A stretch of 64,000 bases of DNA. Origin: Candidatus Thiodiazotropha sp. CDECU1. GTDB lineage: Bacteria > Pseudomonadota > Gammaproteobacteria > Chromatiales > Chromatiaceae. The number at the start of each line of letters is the position of its first letter. Within the stretch, counting starts at the first letter, position 1. The stretch lies in the NCBI RefSeq assembly GCF_963455295.1, contig NZ_OY734020.1, forward strand, positions 2,728,001 to 2,792,000, written 5' to 3'. This document shows, piece after piece, positions 33,359-41,938 of the stretch. A model generated the notes under the pieces. The model made no database searches. It was given only the letters and a program-made list of their open reading frames with translations, and was not told the DNA's origin. A program made the translations under genes and the position numbers.

Positions 33359-34816
33359 ATGCATGACCGTCTGACCCTAGCCAGGGAATTTCAACGGATG
33401 TTGCCCGATGAGTGCGTCATCTATCGCGAGGAGGAACTGATCCCCTATGAGTGCGATGGCCTCTCTGCCTATCGCAAGGTGCCCCTGATCGTGCTTCTCC
33501 CCTACACCGCCGAACAGGTGGAGCAGATTCTGAAGTTCTGCCATCAGCAACGCATACCCGTGGTGGCCCGGGGATCGGGTACAGGTCTCTCGGGCGGCGC
33601 GCTACCTCACGAAGAGGGGGTGCTGCTGAGTCTCGCCAGACTCAACCAGATCCTTGAGATCGACAGGGAAAATATGCAGGCACGGGTACAGCCCGGAGTG
33701 CGTAATCTGGCAGTGAGCGAGGCGTCAAGGCCCTACGGTCTCTACTATGCCCCCGATCCCTCATCCCAGATCGCCTGTTCCATCGGCGGCAATGTGGCGG
33801 AAAATGCCGGCGGTGTGCACTGCCTGAAATATGGGCTCACCCTGCACAATGTATTGCAGGTGACGCTGATTACCATCGACGGCGAGAGGATTACCCTGGG
33901 CGCCGGCAGTCTGGATGCCCCCGGCCTCGACCTGCTGACCCTGATCACCGGCTCGGAAGGGATGCTTGGGGTGGTGGTCGAGATCCTGGTGAAGCTGCTG
34001 CCGATACCTGAACGGCAACAGGTGGTACTTGCCGCATTCGACGATATTGAGACTGCGGGCAATGCGGTGGCCCAGGTCATCGCCAAGGGGATTCTCCCCG
34101 CCGGATTGGAGATGATGGATAATCTCTCCATCCGCGCTTCGGAGGATTTCGTACATGCCGGTTATCCCACCGAGGCAGCGGCGATCCTGCTGTGTGAAGT
34201 GGATGGGGTGGATGCCGAGGTCTCCGATGAGATCATGCATGTCAGGGAGATTCTGCTGCAGTCCGGGGCCACCGAGGTGAGGACCGCAAAGGATGAGCAG
34301 GAGAGGGTTAGATTCTGGGCAGGCAGAAAGAACGCCTTCCCCGCGGTGGGTCGCCTCTCCCCCGACTACTACTGCATGGATGGCACCATACCCCGCCATC
34401 AACTGGGCAAGGTACTGAAGATGATCGACGGGATGTCGGAGCGTTACGGCTTGCGCTGCGCCAACGTCTTCCACGCCGGTGACGGCAACCTGCACCCATT
34501 GATCCTCTACGATGCCAACAATCCTGGTGAGCTGGAGCAGGCGGAGGCATTCGGCGGTGAAATCCTAGAGCTGTGTGTCGCTGTCGGCGGCACCATCACC
34601 GGTGAGCATGGAGTGGGCCTGGAGAAGATCAATCAGATGTGCGCCCAATTCCGGGATGAAGAGCTGGAGACATTCCACGCAGTCAAAAGGGTGTTCGACC
34701 CCCATACCCTGCTCAATCCCGGCAAGGCGATACCAACCCTGAACCGCTGCGCCGAGTTCGGCGCCATGCATGTGCATGCGGGCAAACTGCGTTTTCCTGA
34801 ATTGGAGCGTTTTTAA
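33359..34816 (+). CDS. glcD: Glycolate oxidase subunit GlcD (FAD-linked)
   Basis: A 485-residue FAD-binding subunit of the VAO family. The FAD fold has VVARGSGTGLSGGAL and GGNVAENAGGVHCLKYGLT, GSEGMLGVVVEIL follows, and the C-terminal catalytic region shows NVFHAGDGNLHPLILYD and TGEHGVGLEK. GlcD with GlcE and GlcF oxidises glycolate to glyoxylate and passes electrons to quinone. AGGAG lies 6 bases before the ATG. It overlaps glcE by one base (TAATG). A D-lactate dehydrogenase role is possible for this family, but GlcE as partner favours glycolate. Confidence 0.9.
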   Translation: MHDRLTLAREFQRMLPDECVIYREEELIPYECDGLSAYRKVPLIVLLPYTAEQVEQILKFCHQQRIPVVARGSGTGLSGGALPHEEGVLLSLARLNQILEIDRENMQARVQPGVRNLAVSEASRPYGLYYAPDPSSQIACSIGGNVAENAGGVHCLKYGLTLHNVLQVTLITIDGERITLGAGSLDAPGLDLLTLITGSEGMLGVVVEILVKLLPIPERQQVVLAAFDDIETAGNAVAQVIAKGILPAGLEMMDNLSIRASEDFVHAGYPTEAAAILLCEVDGVDAEVSDEIMHVREILLQSGATEVRTAKDEQERVRFWAGRKNAFPAVGRLSPDYYCMDGTIPRHQLGKVLKMIDGMSERYGLRCANVFHAGDGNLHPLILYDANNPGELEQAEAFGGEILELCVAVGGTITGEHGVGLEKINQMCAQFRDEELETFHAVKRVFDPHTLLNPGKAIPTLNRCAEFGAMHVHAGKLRFPELERF

Positions 34817-35880
34817 TGAGCAGTGACCGCGATTCCAGTCAATCCCTGCAAACTGCGGTCTTGGATGCAGCCCGAGATACTCATCCCCTGCAACTCGAGG
34901 GTCATGGCAGCAAGCGGTTTTATGGGCGTGAAGCGTCCGGCGAGATCCTGTCACTGGCAGAGCATCGTGGCATCATCAGCTATGAACCCACCGAACTGGT
35001 GATTACGGCACGTAGCGGAACACCCTTGCAGGAGATTGAGGATGCGCTACAGGAGAAGGGACAGATGCTCCCCTTCGAGCCTCCCCATTTCGATGCCATA
35101 GGCACCATCGGTGGCGCCATCGCGGCGGGACTCAGTGGACCACGCCGGCCCTGGGGCGGGTCACCCAGGGACCAGTTGCTGGGGATCAAACTCCTCGATG
35201 GGCAGGGCCAGATTCTCAAATTCGGCGGCCAGGTGATGAAAAATGTGGCCGGCTATGACCTCTCGCGCCTGATGGCTGGGGCTATGGGGACCCTGGGAAT
35301 TCTGCTGGAGCTATCGATCAAGGTACTACCCAAACCACCCCTGGAGCACAGCCTCAGATTCACCGCGGAGCGAGCCGAAGCCTGGCCGCTGCTGCACAAG
35401 ATGTTGATCGAGGGGGTACCTGTAACCGCCACCTATAGCCTGGGAGATCAACACAAGCTACGCATTGCCTGCCCAGCCCAGCGTTTGCAGTATCTCCAGA
35501 CAAATTATGCCCTCGAGACCTGCGAGCAGGACAATGACTTTTGGCAGGGTCTGCGGGATCAGCAACACGACTTCTTCAAGCAACAAGGCCCTCTCTGGCG
35601 CCTCTCGCTACCCCCCGCCGCAGATCTCGATATTTCAGAGCAGATGCTACACGAATGGTCTGGCGGTCTCCGCTGGCTTGTTTCAGACCGTCCTGGGCAG
35701 GAGATCCGTAGACTGGTGGAAAAAGCGGCGGGACATGCCATACTTTTTCGCAATGGGGACCGCAAAGGGGATATCTTCCATCCGCTCCATCCCCGAATTG
35801 CCGCCATTCAAAAGCAACTGAAGCAGGTATTTGATCCGAAGGGGATATTCAATCCTGGCAGGCACTATGCTGACTATTGA
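34816..35880 (+). CDS. glcE: Glycolate oxidase subunit GlcE (FAD-binding)
   Basis: A 354-residue second FAD-binding subunit, smaller than GlcD as usual. Motifs: ARSGTPLQEIEDALQEKGQ, IGGAIAAGLSGPRRPWGGS and GGQVMKNVAGYDLSRLMAGA, then LGILLELSIKVLPKP. The C terminus DPKGIFNPGRHYADY is typical. Translationally coupled to glcD. The third subunit gene, glcF (iron-sulfur), would be expected next but is not here; a small secreted protein follows instead. Confidence 0.9.
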   Translation: MSSDRDSSQSLQTAVLDAARDTHPLQLEGHGSKRFYGREASGEILSLAEHRGIISYEPTELVITARSGTPLQEIEDALQEKGQMLPFEPPHFDAIGTIGGAIAAGLSGPRRPWGGSPRDQLLGIKLLDGQGQILKFGGQVMKNVAGYDLSRLMAGAMGTLGILLELSIKVLPKPPLEHSLRFTAERAEAWPLLHKMLIEGVPVTATYSLGDQHKLRIACPAQRLQYLQTNYALETCEQDNDFWQGLRDQQHDFFKQQGPLWRLSLPPAADLDISEQMLHEWSGGLRWLVSDRPGQEIRRLVEKAAGHAILFRNGDRKGDIFHPLHPRIAAIQKQLKQVFDPKGIFNPGRHYADY

Positions 35881-35954
35881 GAAGACCCAATGCATAGCCC
35901 ATCAGGTGGCCTGAAACGATTGACCCTTGCTTGTGTCGGATCTGATGAGGACCC

Positions 35955-36266
35955 ATGCCCACTATTCTGAAGATCACCCTCATCACCCTGCTCTGCTGGA
36001 TTCACCCGGTCCAGGCCTTTTTCTGCTTTTCGTTCGGAGGCCACGGAAAATCAAAGGGTCATCACACTCAGCGACAACACTACTTCCCTCCTCCCCCACT
36101 ACTGTTTGCACCACCAATCGCCAACCACTCGCAGCTTCAACAGCCCCAAGCGCTGCCCCCAATCACCCCAGTAAAAGAACAACCGGTAATCATACAGGGT
36201 TACCGATTCAGACCGGTGCAGCAGGAGCCTGAGCAGCTGATGCCTGGGACCCTGCGTCAGAAATAG
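35955..36266 (+). CDS. Small secreted Pro/His/Gln-rich protein
   Basis: A 103-residue protein with a signal peptide (MPTILKITLITLLCWIHPVQA) and a low-complexity mature part: GGHGKSKGHHTQRQHYFPPP, then a stretch rich in proline and glutamine. GAGGA lies 5 bases before the ATG. No family recognised. The His-rich start of the mature chain could bind metal, which is speculation. It follows glcE by 74 bases on the same strand. Confidence 0.5.
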   Translation: MPTILKITLITLLCWIHPVQAFFCFSFGGHGKSKGHHTQRQHYFPPPPLLFAPPIANHSQLQQPQALPPITPVKEQPVIIQGYRFRPVQQEPEQLMPGTLRQK

Positions 36267-36289
36267 CCATATTCAAGACAATCTATTGG

Positions 36290-36745
36290 CTATTGCTTGG
36301 GCTTGGGTCGGGCCGCCTGCATACAACTCTGCATCTGCTCCACTTTGCTGCTTTGGGTAAAGCACTTTTGCATGGCGGAACCGATCGTGATCGATCTTTC
36401 CAGGAACTTCAGCATATTTTGCTTGGTCTCCGGGGTGTACTTGATATCCTCCGGCCCTTTCGTCGGCTGTTGCTTAGCCTCCGGCATACCGGGCACGGGT
36501 CCCATACTCTCTTTTATCTCCTTTTCCATGGCGGTCATGATCTCAGCACACTTCTCGAATGCTGCTTGATCGTCTGCCTTTTGCAAACAGCTCTTGGTCT
36601 TCCGCATGGCAGGAATGCTCTTCTCCATCATGGGCAGCATCTTCTGCTTCGACTGCTCAAAGAACTGCTGTTGGTCCATTTGAGTCCCCGGCGGCTGTGC
36701 CATAGCCAGCGACGGCAGCATTAGCATAATGTGACGCCATTTCAT
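36290..36745 (-). CDS. Hypothetical secreted helical protein with paired cysteines
   Basis: A 151-residue protein with a signal peptide (MKWRHIMLMLPSLAMA) and a mature part of charged helices. Cysteines appear as SCLQKADDQAAFEKC and KCFTQSSKVEQMQSC, each pair separated by 13 residues, which suggests helical hairpins closed by disulfides. Methionine and lysine are abundant. No family recognised. It converges on the Pro/His-rich gene with 23 bases between stops. Confidence 0.55.
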   Translation of the reverse strand: MKWRHIMLMLPSLAMAQPPGTQMDQQQFFEQSKQKMLPMMEKSIPAMRKTKSCLQKADDQAAFEKCAEIMTAMEKEIKESMGPVPGMPEAKQQPTKGPEDIKYTPETKQNMLKFLERSITIGSAMQKCFTQSSKVEQMQSCMQAARPKPKQ

Positions 36746-36948
36746 TCAAACTCTCCTCACCTGATTTTGTATTTATCTGGATTTTTTACCCTAAAGCACG
36801 ACCATACCGCAATCCGAGTGGTTGAAACAGCATCCCATTCTGACTTGGCTGGCTTACCCAATCATTCAATAACCCGGATTCAAGTGGCTGTTTTTTGCCA
36901 CACGAGCCGTTAGAATCCCGATCTGCACAATCATTGTAGGAGACCTCC

Positions 36949-38355
36949 GTGGCAGAAAAACAAGTTGACGTCGCTATCCTTGGCTCAGGAACAGCGGGAC
37001 TGAATGCAACCAGCAGAGTCGGCCCCAGCGGAAAAAGCTTCCTCCTCATCAATGGCGGCGAACCCGGCACCACCTGTGCCCGGGTCGGTTGTATGCCCTC
37101 CAAGGCCTTGATTCAGGTGGCAGAGGACTACCATCGGAGGACCCACCTCAACCGTTACGGAGTGGATGGTCATACTGAATTGACCATCGACATTCCAGAG
37201 GCCATGGAACATGTGCAGGATCTACGCGACAACTTTGTGGACCGGGTGCTCTCCAACAGCACCGACAACATGGGTGACAAGTTCGTCGAGGCGTATGCTA
37301 AATTCGTCGATCCTCACACCCTCGAACTCGACAATGGCGACCGGGTGGTAGCCGACAGGATTGTCATCGCCACGGGATCCCGCCCGGTGGTTCCACCAGC
37401 CTGGGAGGCCTTCGGTGACAAGGTGCTGACCACCGACACTTTCTTCGAGCTGGAAGACCTGCCGAAGTCTGTGGCGGTGGTCGGCCTGGGTGTGATCGGA
37501 CTTGAACTGGGACAATCCTTGAGCCGTCTGGAGATCGATGTGCACGGTTTCGATATGGCGCAAACCATTGGCGGTACCACGGACCCGGAAGTCTCGCAGA
37601 TGGCCCTGGAAACCATGCAGCGGGAGTTCCCCATCTACCTGGGAGAGGCTGTCGAGATCAGCGAAGAGGGCTCCCGGTTGCGGGTCACCGCGGGTGAGCA
37701 ATCGGTGGTGGTGGACAAGGTCCTGGCCAGTCTCGGACGAACTGCCAACGTTGAAGGCCTGGCTTTGGAGAATGCCGGTATCGAGCTCGACGAGCGCGGC
37801 ATCCCCCGCTATAACCCCAATACCATGCAGTGTGGCGATTCACATATCTTCATTGCAGGGGATGTCAACGGTGTGCGCCCTATCCTGCACGAAGCCGGTG
37901 ACGAGGGTAAAATCGCTGGTCACAACGCGGCCCATGATGAAACCATGGCGTTCAAACGCAAGGTCCCCCTGGCCATCAATTTTTGTGACCCAAACATCTG
38001 CCTCGTAGGTGAAACATATCAGGCCCTGGATCCTGACAAAACAGCCATCGGCGAGGTAAAACTGGCCCCCGTGGGACGTGCCCAGATCATGGGCCAGAGC
38101 CGTGGTATTATCCGTGTGTATGGCGATAAGGCCAGCGGCAGAATAGTCGGTGCCGAGATGATCACAGCCCGCGGTGAAAACCTTGCCCATCTTCTCAATT
38201 GGGCCATATCACAACAGCTCACTGTCGGTGATCTTATCCGCATGCCCTTTTATCATCCGGTAATTGAAGAGGCATTGCAGGCTGCGCTGAATAACCTCTA
38301 TGCACAGGTTGAGACGAAAAATGAAGGGCCGGTTAAAGAGCTCTATCCCCTATAA
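36949..38355 (+). CDS. Dihydrolipoamide-dehydrogenase-like flavoprotein
   Basis: A 468-residue class I pyridine nucleotide-disulfide oxidoreductase. FAD motif is VAILGSGTAGLNATSR; the redox pair is TTCARVGCMPSKALI; the NAD(P) motif is VAVVGLGVIGLELGQSLSRL; FIAGDVNGVRP is the second FAD site; the C terminus has YHPVIEEAL, the position of the catalytic His-Glu pair. The cysteine spacing (C-x4-C) fits lipoamide dehydrogenases. It is not next to 2-oxoacid dehydrogenase genes but 13 bases before an OsmC gene. GTG start with AGGAG 7 bases upstream. Mercuric or glutathione reductase activity is less likely. Confidence 0.8.
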   Translation: MAEKQVDVAILGSGTAGLNATSRVGPSGKSFLLINGGEPGTTCARVGCMPSKALIQVAEDYHRRTHLNRYGVDGHTELTIDIPEAMEHVQDLRDNFVDRVLSNSTDNMGDKFVEAYAKFVDPHTLELDNGDRVVADRIVIATGSRPVVPPAWEAFGDKVLTTDTFFELEDLPKSVAVVGLGVIGLELGQSLSRLEIDVHGFDMAQTIGGTTDPEVSQMALETMQREFPIYLGEAVEISEEGSRLRVTAGEQSVVVDKVLASLGRTANVEGLALENAGIELDERGIPRYNPNTMQCGDSHIFIAGDVNGVRPILHEAGDEGKIAGHNAAHDETMAFKRKVPLAINFCDPNICLVGETYQALDPDKTAIGEVKLAPVGRAQIMGQSRGIIRVYGDKASGRIVGAEMITARGENLAHLLNWAISQQLTVGDLIRMPFYHPVIEEALQAALNNLYAQVETKNEGPVKELYPL

Positions 38356-38368
38356 GCGGTGAATAAAC

Positions 38369-38761
38369 ATGCAATCCATACAGGTAAGTTTCGCAGGTGG
38401 AAAACGCATTCAGGCCAAAGTCGGTGACTACACCATAGACACAGACCAACCTGTCAAGTACGGCGGTGATGCCAGCGCCCCTGCTCCATTCGATCTGTTT
38501 CTTGCCTCGCTGGCCACCTGTGCGGGTATCTACGCCTGGAATTTTTGCGACTCACGCAAACTCTCGACCGAAGGTATGGATCTACATATGGATTGTGTGA
38601 GCGATGAAAAGAAAAAGATGATCCTCAAGATCATATTTCGCCTCACCCTTCCCGATGGTTTTCCTGAGAAATACCGCAGCGGCATTATCAAAACCATGGA
38701 GCTATGTGCCGTGAAACGGCATATGCAGGAGACACCGGAATTTTCTGTTGAGCTTTGTTGA
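38369..38761 (+). CDS. OsmC/Ohr-family thiol peroxidase
   Basis: A 130-residue OsmC-family protein with both active-site cysteines in their usual settings: LASLATCAGIYAWNFC and MELCAVKRHM. A catalytic Arg or Glu could not be confirmed by eye. OsmC/Ohr proteins reduce organic hydroperoxides and are themselves reduced by dihydrolipoamide in some species. It starts 13 bases after the Lpd-like gene and is probably co-transcribed with it. The start codon has only a weak GGTGA upstream. Confidence 0.82.
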   Translation: MQSIQVSFAGGKRIQAKVGDYTIDTDQPVKYGGDASAPAPFDLFLASLATCAGIYAWNFCDSRKLSTEGMDLHMDCVSDEKKKMILKIIFRLTLPDGFPEKYRSGIIKTMELCAVKRHMQETPEFSVELC

Positions 38762-38930
38762 CAGTGAAAATCCAATCTCAGCTTTGATACGAATAAATTT
38801 GTCTGGCGACCTCAATCGGCTCAACGACAACTATCCTCGCTAAGAATTACCACACATTTACTTTGGGATTTAGAATCATTATTTGTTTGTTAAAACATTG
38901 ATTCTAATGAATTTTAGTTATAACTTGGAG

Positions 38931-38997
38931 TTTCCCCGCAAGCGGGCTAAGCTAAAGGTCGCGCACGGGCGCATGGAACAACCAAGAAGGTAACTGT
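38931..38997 (+). promoter_or_regulatory. Structured leader of the diguanylate cyclase gene
   Basis: A GC-rich stretch stands out from the AT-rich spacer before it. It has the hairpin CCCG-CAAG-CGGG (38935-38946), CTAAGCTAAAGG, and GCGC-ACGG-GCGC (38961-38972), ending at the AAGAAGG ribosome site. The order CGCAAGC...GGCTAA...AAGG loosely recalls part of the c-di-GMP-I (GEMM) riboswitch, but the full consensus is not there. It may be a divergent riboswitch or an unrelated 5' UTR. Confidence 0.3.
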
Positions 38998-40146
38998 GTG
39001 AGTCACATCAATTCCGGCCAACGTACAGCAGATCGGCGTTCCGGTATAGAGCGCCGAGCAAGTAAGATAGATGGACATGGCTCCCAATACAGGATGACCT
39101 GGGAGGATCAGCGTACCCAGTATTGGACTCGCCTGCTGTTTTGCGGTCTGGCGCTCCTATATTTCAATTTCGGCGGTGAGGAGCAGGTTCGCGACTGGAC
39201 CAGCCTCCAGGTGGTCAACCTGTTATTTGTCGCCTTTGGCATCGAGATTCTGTTCTTCATGCATCACGCCTCGCGGATGCCACACGCACCCTGGCGTCAA
39301 CGCCTTACCATGTGGGTGGACATTTTCATGACCTCGTTTGCGGTTTTGGCAGACACCACAGTCAGCTCACCCGGCTTTCTGGTCTTTCTGATGGTCATCC
39401 TCGGCAACGGCATGCGCTACGGACTGCGCCTGTTTGGCGAAGCTGTAGTGGGAAGCCTTGGCGCAGCGGTACTGATCGTCAGCCTGCGGCTGTACGATTA
39501 TGTGGACCTGTTTTCAGTCAGTGCCATCTTCTTTCTCGTCTTTTTCGCGATTATCGTTATCTACTCCTATACACTCACGGCCAAAACCGAGCTTGGCCGT
39601 GCCAAGCTTGCCCACGAGCGCAATATCGACGCCCTTACCGGATTGCTCAACCGACGCGCCCTTATCGAGCGTTCATCGACCCTGTTCCAACCCCAGGAGA
39701 ATGGCAACGGCGTGGTCGTATTGTTCGCTGATCTGGACGGCTTCAAGACCGTCAACGATACCCATGGCCACCATGTGGGTGATCGCGTGCTGGCAGCGGT
39801 TGCGAGCAACATCGCCAAGACAGTACGTAACGAAGACCTGGTGGCACGCTATGGTGGGGATGAGTTCCTGCTCCTACTGCCCGATGCCACCAAGCAGGGC
39901 GGTGAACTGGTGGCTCAGCGCGTGCGACAGGCAATCGACGACTATGCCAAGGACAACCAAATCGACTTCAGCATCTCAATCGGTATGGGCAAGTATCCCG
40001 ATCATGGCCTTGATCTGGAGACCGTAATCGATTGCGTCGACAAAGCAATGTATCGGAGTAAATTGAAACAAGGCCGTGGGGGGATATTGCACGTCGATGG
40101 TTGCGAGTTGGATTCCCCAGACCCGACTACCGGGTCAGTTCATTGA
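38998..40146 (+). CDS. Membrane-bound diguanylate cyclase
   Basis: A 382-residue protein with a GTG start (GAAGG about 10 bases upstream). Residues ~40-195 hold five or six membrane segments (LLFCGLALLYFNF, VVNLLFVAFGIEILFF, SAIFFLVFFAIIVIYSY), a sensory array without a recognised name. The GGDEF domain is ~215-370, with GGDEF at 286-290 intact and an RNED I-site five residues before. It should make c-di-GMP from two GTP. A GC-rich structured leader precedes it. The signal sensed is unknown. Confidence 0.9.
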   Translation: MSHINSGQRTADRRSGIERRASKIDGHGSQYRMTWEDQRTQYWTRLLFCGLALLYFNFGGEEQVRDWTSLQVVNLLFVAFGIEILFFMHHASRMPHAPWRQRLTMWVDIFMTSFAVLADTTVSSPGFLVFLMVILGNGMRYGLRLFGEAVVGSLGAAVLIVSLRLYDYVDLFSVSAIFFLVFFAIIVIYSYTLTAKTELGRAKLAHERNIDALTGLLNRRALIERSSTLFQPQENGNGVVVLFADLDGFKTVNDTHGHHVGDRVLAAVASNIAKTVRNEDLVARYGGDEFLLLLPDATKQGGELVAQRVRQAIDDYAKDNQIDFSISIGMGKYPDHGLDLETVIDCVDKAMYRSKLKQGRGGILHVDGCELDSPDPTTGSVH

Positions 40147-40170
40147 TTACGTCGATTCACTGGACCCGCA

Positions 40171-41145
40171 TTATCGTTTGGCAATAAATATAGCCCTACG
40201 CGGTGCAGGATAACCTTCGATGGTCAAACACTGATCCTGCGGATCCAGATAGTCCGCCAAGGACTCGAAGCGCATCCACTCCGTTGATCGTTGTTCATCG
40301 ACGGTGGTTACCGAGACATCAATCAGTTTCACATCCTTAAAACCAGCCCGCTGTAACCATTTATGCAGTGTTTCAGTGGTCGGGATAAACCAGACATTGC
40401 GCATCTTGGCGTAGCGTCCCTGTGGTACCAGCACCTGGCCCTCTCCTCCTTCTATCACCAGGGTCTCCAATACCAGTTCACCACCGTTGCATAGCGCGCC
40501 TCTCAAATCAGCCAGGTGCTCAAATGGGGATTGTCGATGATAGAAGACGCCCATGGAGAATACAGTATCGAAGCCTTTGATGTCCGGGGGCAGCTGTTCG
40601 ATGCCGAGGGGAAAGAGATGCACTGGATAGTGGCCACCGAGGAAGTGTTTGATGGCCTCGAACTGCATGATAAAGAGTTGGGTGGGATCGATACCGATCA
40701 CCAGCCTGGCGCCCTCCCCCAACATGCGCCAGGCATGATAGCCGTTGCCGCAGCCCACATCCAATACCAGCCTACCCTTCAGTGGCTGAATATGGGATTG
40801 CAGTCTGTCCCATTTATAATCGGAGCGCCATTCGGTATCGATATGCAGACCGCAAATCTCATAGGGCCCCTTACGCCAGGGATGCAGCCCGGAGAGAAGT
40901 TGCACTAAATGCTGGCGCGTCTCTTCGTCGCAATCCTTCTGCGTACCTGCCCTGACTCGACTACTTGTCAATTCAATAGATGAGATCGTAGGAGTCGGCA
41001 GTTGAGCAATGATCTGGCGCCAGCGTGTAATATCCCCGTGGGCCCGTTCCCGCCATACCTGTTCGACCTGCCGCGGCAGTTGCTCAAGCCATAACCCCAG
41101 CGGTCCGTCCATGTAGGGTTGACGCCATGCCCATGGATCAGTCAT
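40171..41145 (-). CDS. cmoB: CmoB, tRNA U34 carboxymethyltransferase
   Basis: A 324-residue SAM-dependent enzyme. It starts MTDPWAWRQPYMDGPLGLWL, with the SAM/Cx-SAM-binding motif LVLDVGCGNGYHAWRMLGEG and VFSMGVFYHRQSPFEHL. CmoB transfers the carboxymethyl group from carboxy-SAM to 5-hydroxyuridine at tRNA position 34, giving cmo5U for wobble decoding. Its ATG overlaps the cmoA stop by 4 bases. Complete and of normal length. Confidence 0.95.
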   Translation of the reverse strand: MTDPWAWRQPYMDGPLGLWLEQLPRQVEQVWRERAHGDITRWRQIIAQLPTPTISSIELTSSRVRAGTQKDCDEETRQHLVQLLSGLHPWRKGPYEICGLHIDTEWRSDYKWDRLQSHIQPLKGRLVLDVGCGNGYHAWRMLGEGARLVIGIDPTQLFIMQFEAIKHFLGGHYPVHLFPLGIEQLPPDIKGFDTVFSMGVFYHRQSPFEHLADLRGALCNGGELVLETLVIEGGEGQVLVPQGRYAKMRNVWFIPTTETLHKWLQRAGFKDVKLIDVSVTTVDEQRSTEWMRFESLADYLDPQDQCLTIEGYPAPRRAIFIAKR

Positions 41146-41879
41146 TTGATTGCCAGCAGGGAGACGAAATTAAAACACTGAAACCAGACCTCGACCGTGG
41201 AAAAACCCACTCCCTTCAAGCGATCGATATGAGCGGTCAGACTCTCTGGGATCAAGACATCCTCCAGGGCTGAACGCTTTTGACTGATCTCCAGGTCGGA
41301 ATATCCCTGGGCCTTTTTGAAGCCGTGATGCATCTCTGTAAAGAGTTGCTGGGCAGTATCGTTGGGTACAACAATCTTTTCGGACAACACCAACAGACCA
41401 TCCGCTAACATGCCAGCATAGATCTTATTCAGAATCGCGCTTCGCTCCTCAGCGGGAATGAACTGCAGGGTAAAATTCAATACCACCATCGATGCCTGTT
41501 GAATCACCACATCCTGGATATCCGCACAGATCAGTTCAATCGCCGGAGCTTGTGTACATTGAGCAAGATTTTCCTTGGCCCTGGCCAACATCGCCGGAGA
41601 GTTATCGACGCCGATGAGGCGCACATCGTCAGCTTCGATGGCGGAGTGGATCGCCATGCTGGCCGCACCCAGGGAACAACCGAGATCGTAACAGCAGGTA
41701 CCCTGTCTAATACGCTGCGCAGCCAAGGTTCCGATCATATTGATAATGGTTGCGTAACCGGGAACCGAACGGTTTATCATATCGGGGAAGACAGAGGCCA
41801 CCCTGTCATCGAAGACGAAATCGGGAACGATTTCGTGAGTATTTACATAGAGCTTGTCTTTTTTCGGGTCTTCAGCCAT
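41142..41879 (-). CDS. cmoA: CmoA, carboxy-SAM synthase
   Basis: A 245-residue SAM-binding protein with CYDLGCSLGAASMAIHSAI, GVDNSPAMLARAKENL and NFTLQFIPAEERSAIL. CmoA converts prephenate and SAM to carboxy-SAM, the donor used by CmoB. The cmoA-cmoB arrangement with overlapping ends is the standard one. It starts MAEDPKKDKLYVNTHEIVPD. Firm assignment. Confidence 0.95.
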   Translation of the reverse strand: MAEDPKKDKLYVNTHEIVPDFVFDDRVASVFPDMINRSVPGYATIINMIGTLAAQRIRQGTCCYDLGCSLGAASMAIHSAIEADDVRLIGVDNSPAMLARAKENLAQCTQAPAIELICADIQDVVIQQASMVVLNFTLQFIPAEERSAILNKIYAGMLADGLLVLSEKIVVPNDTAQQLFTEMHHGFKKAQGYSDLEISQKRSALEDVLIPESLTAHIDRLKGVGFSTVEVWFQCFNFVSLLAIK

Positions 41880-41938
41880 GAATCGATAGACAATCAGTAG
41901 CGTGATTTTGAAGTTTACAGGTTACACATGGTTGTTGC

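Noticed and set aside
33761-34495. A 244-codon open frame antisense to glcD
   Set aside because: It is antisense to well-conserved FAD-binding motifs of glcD and no ribosome site was found.
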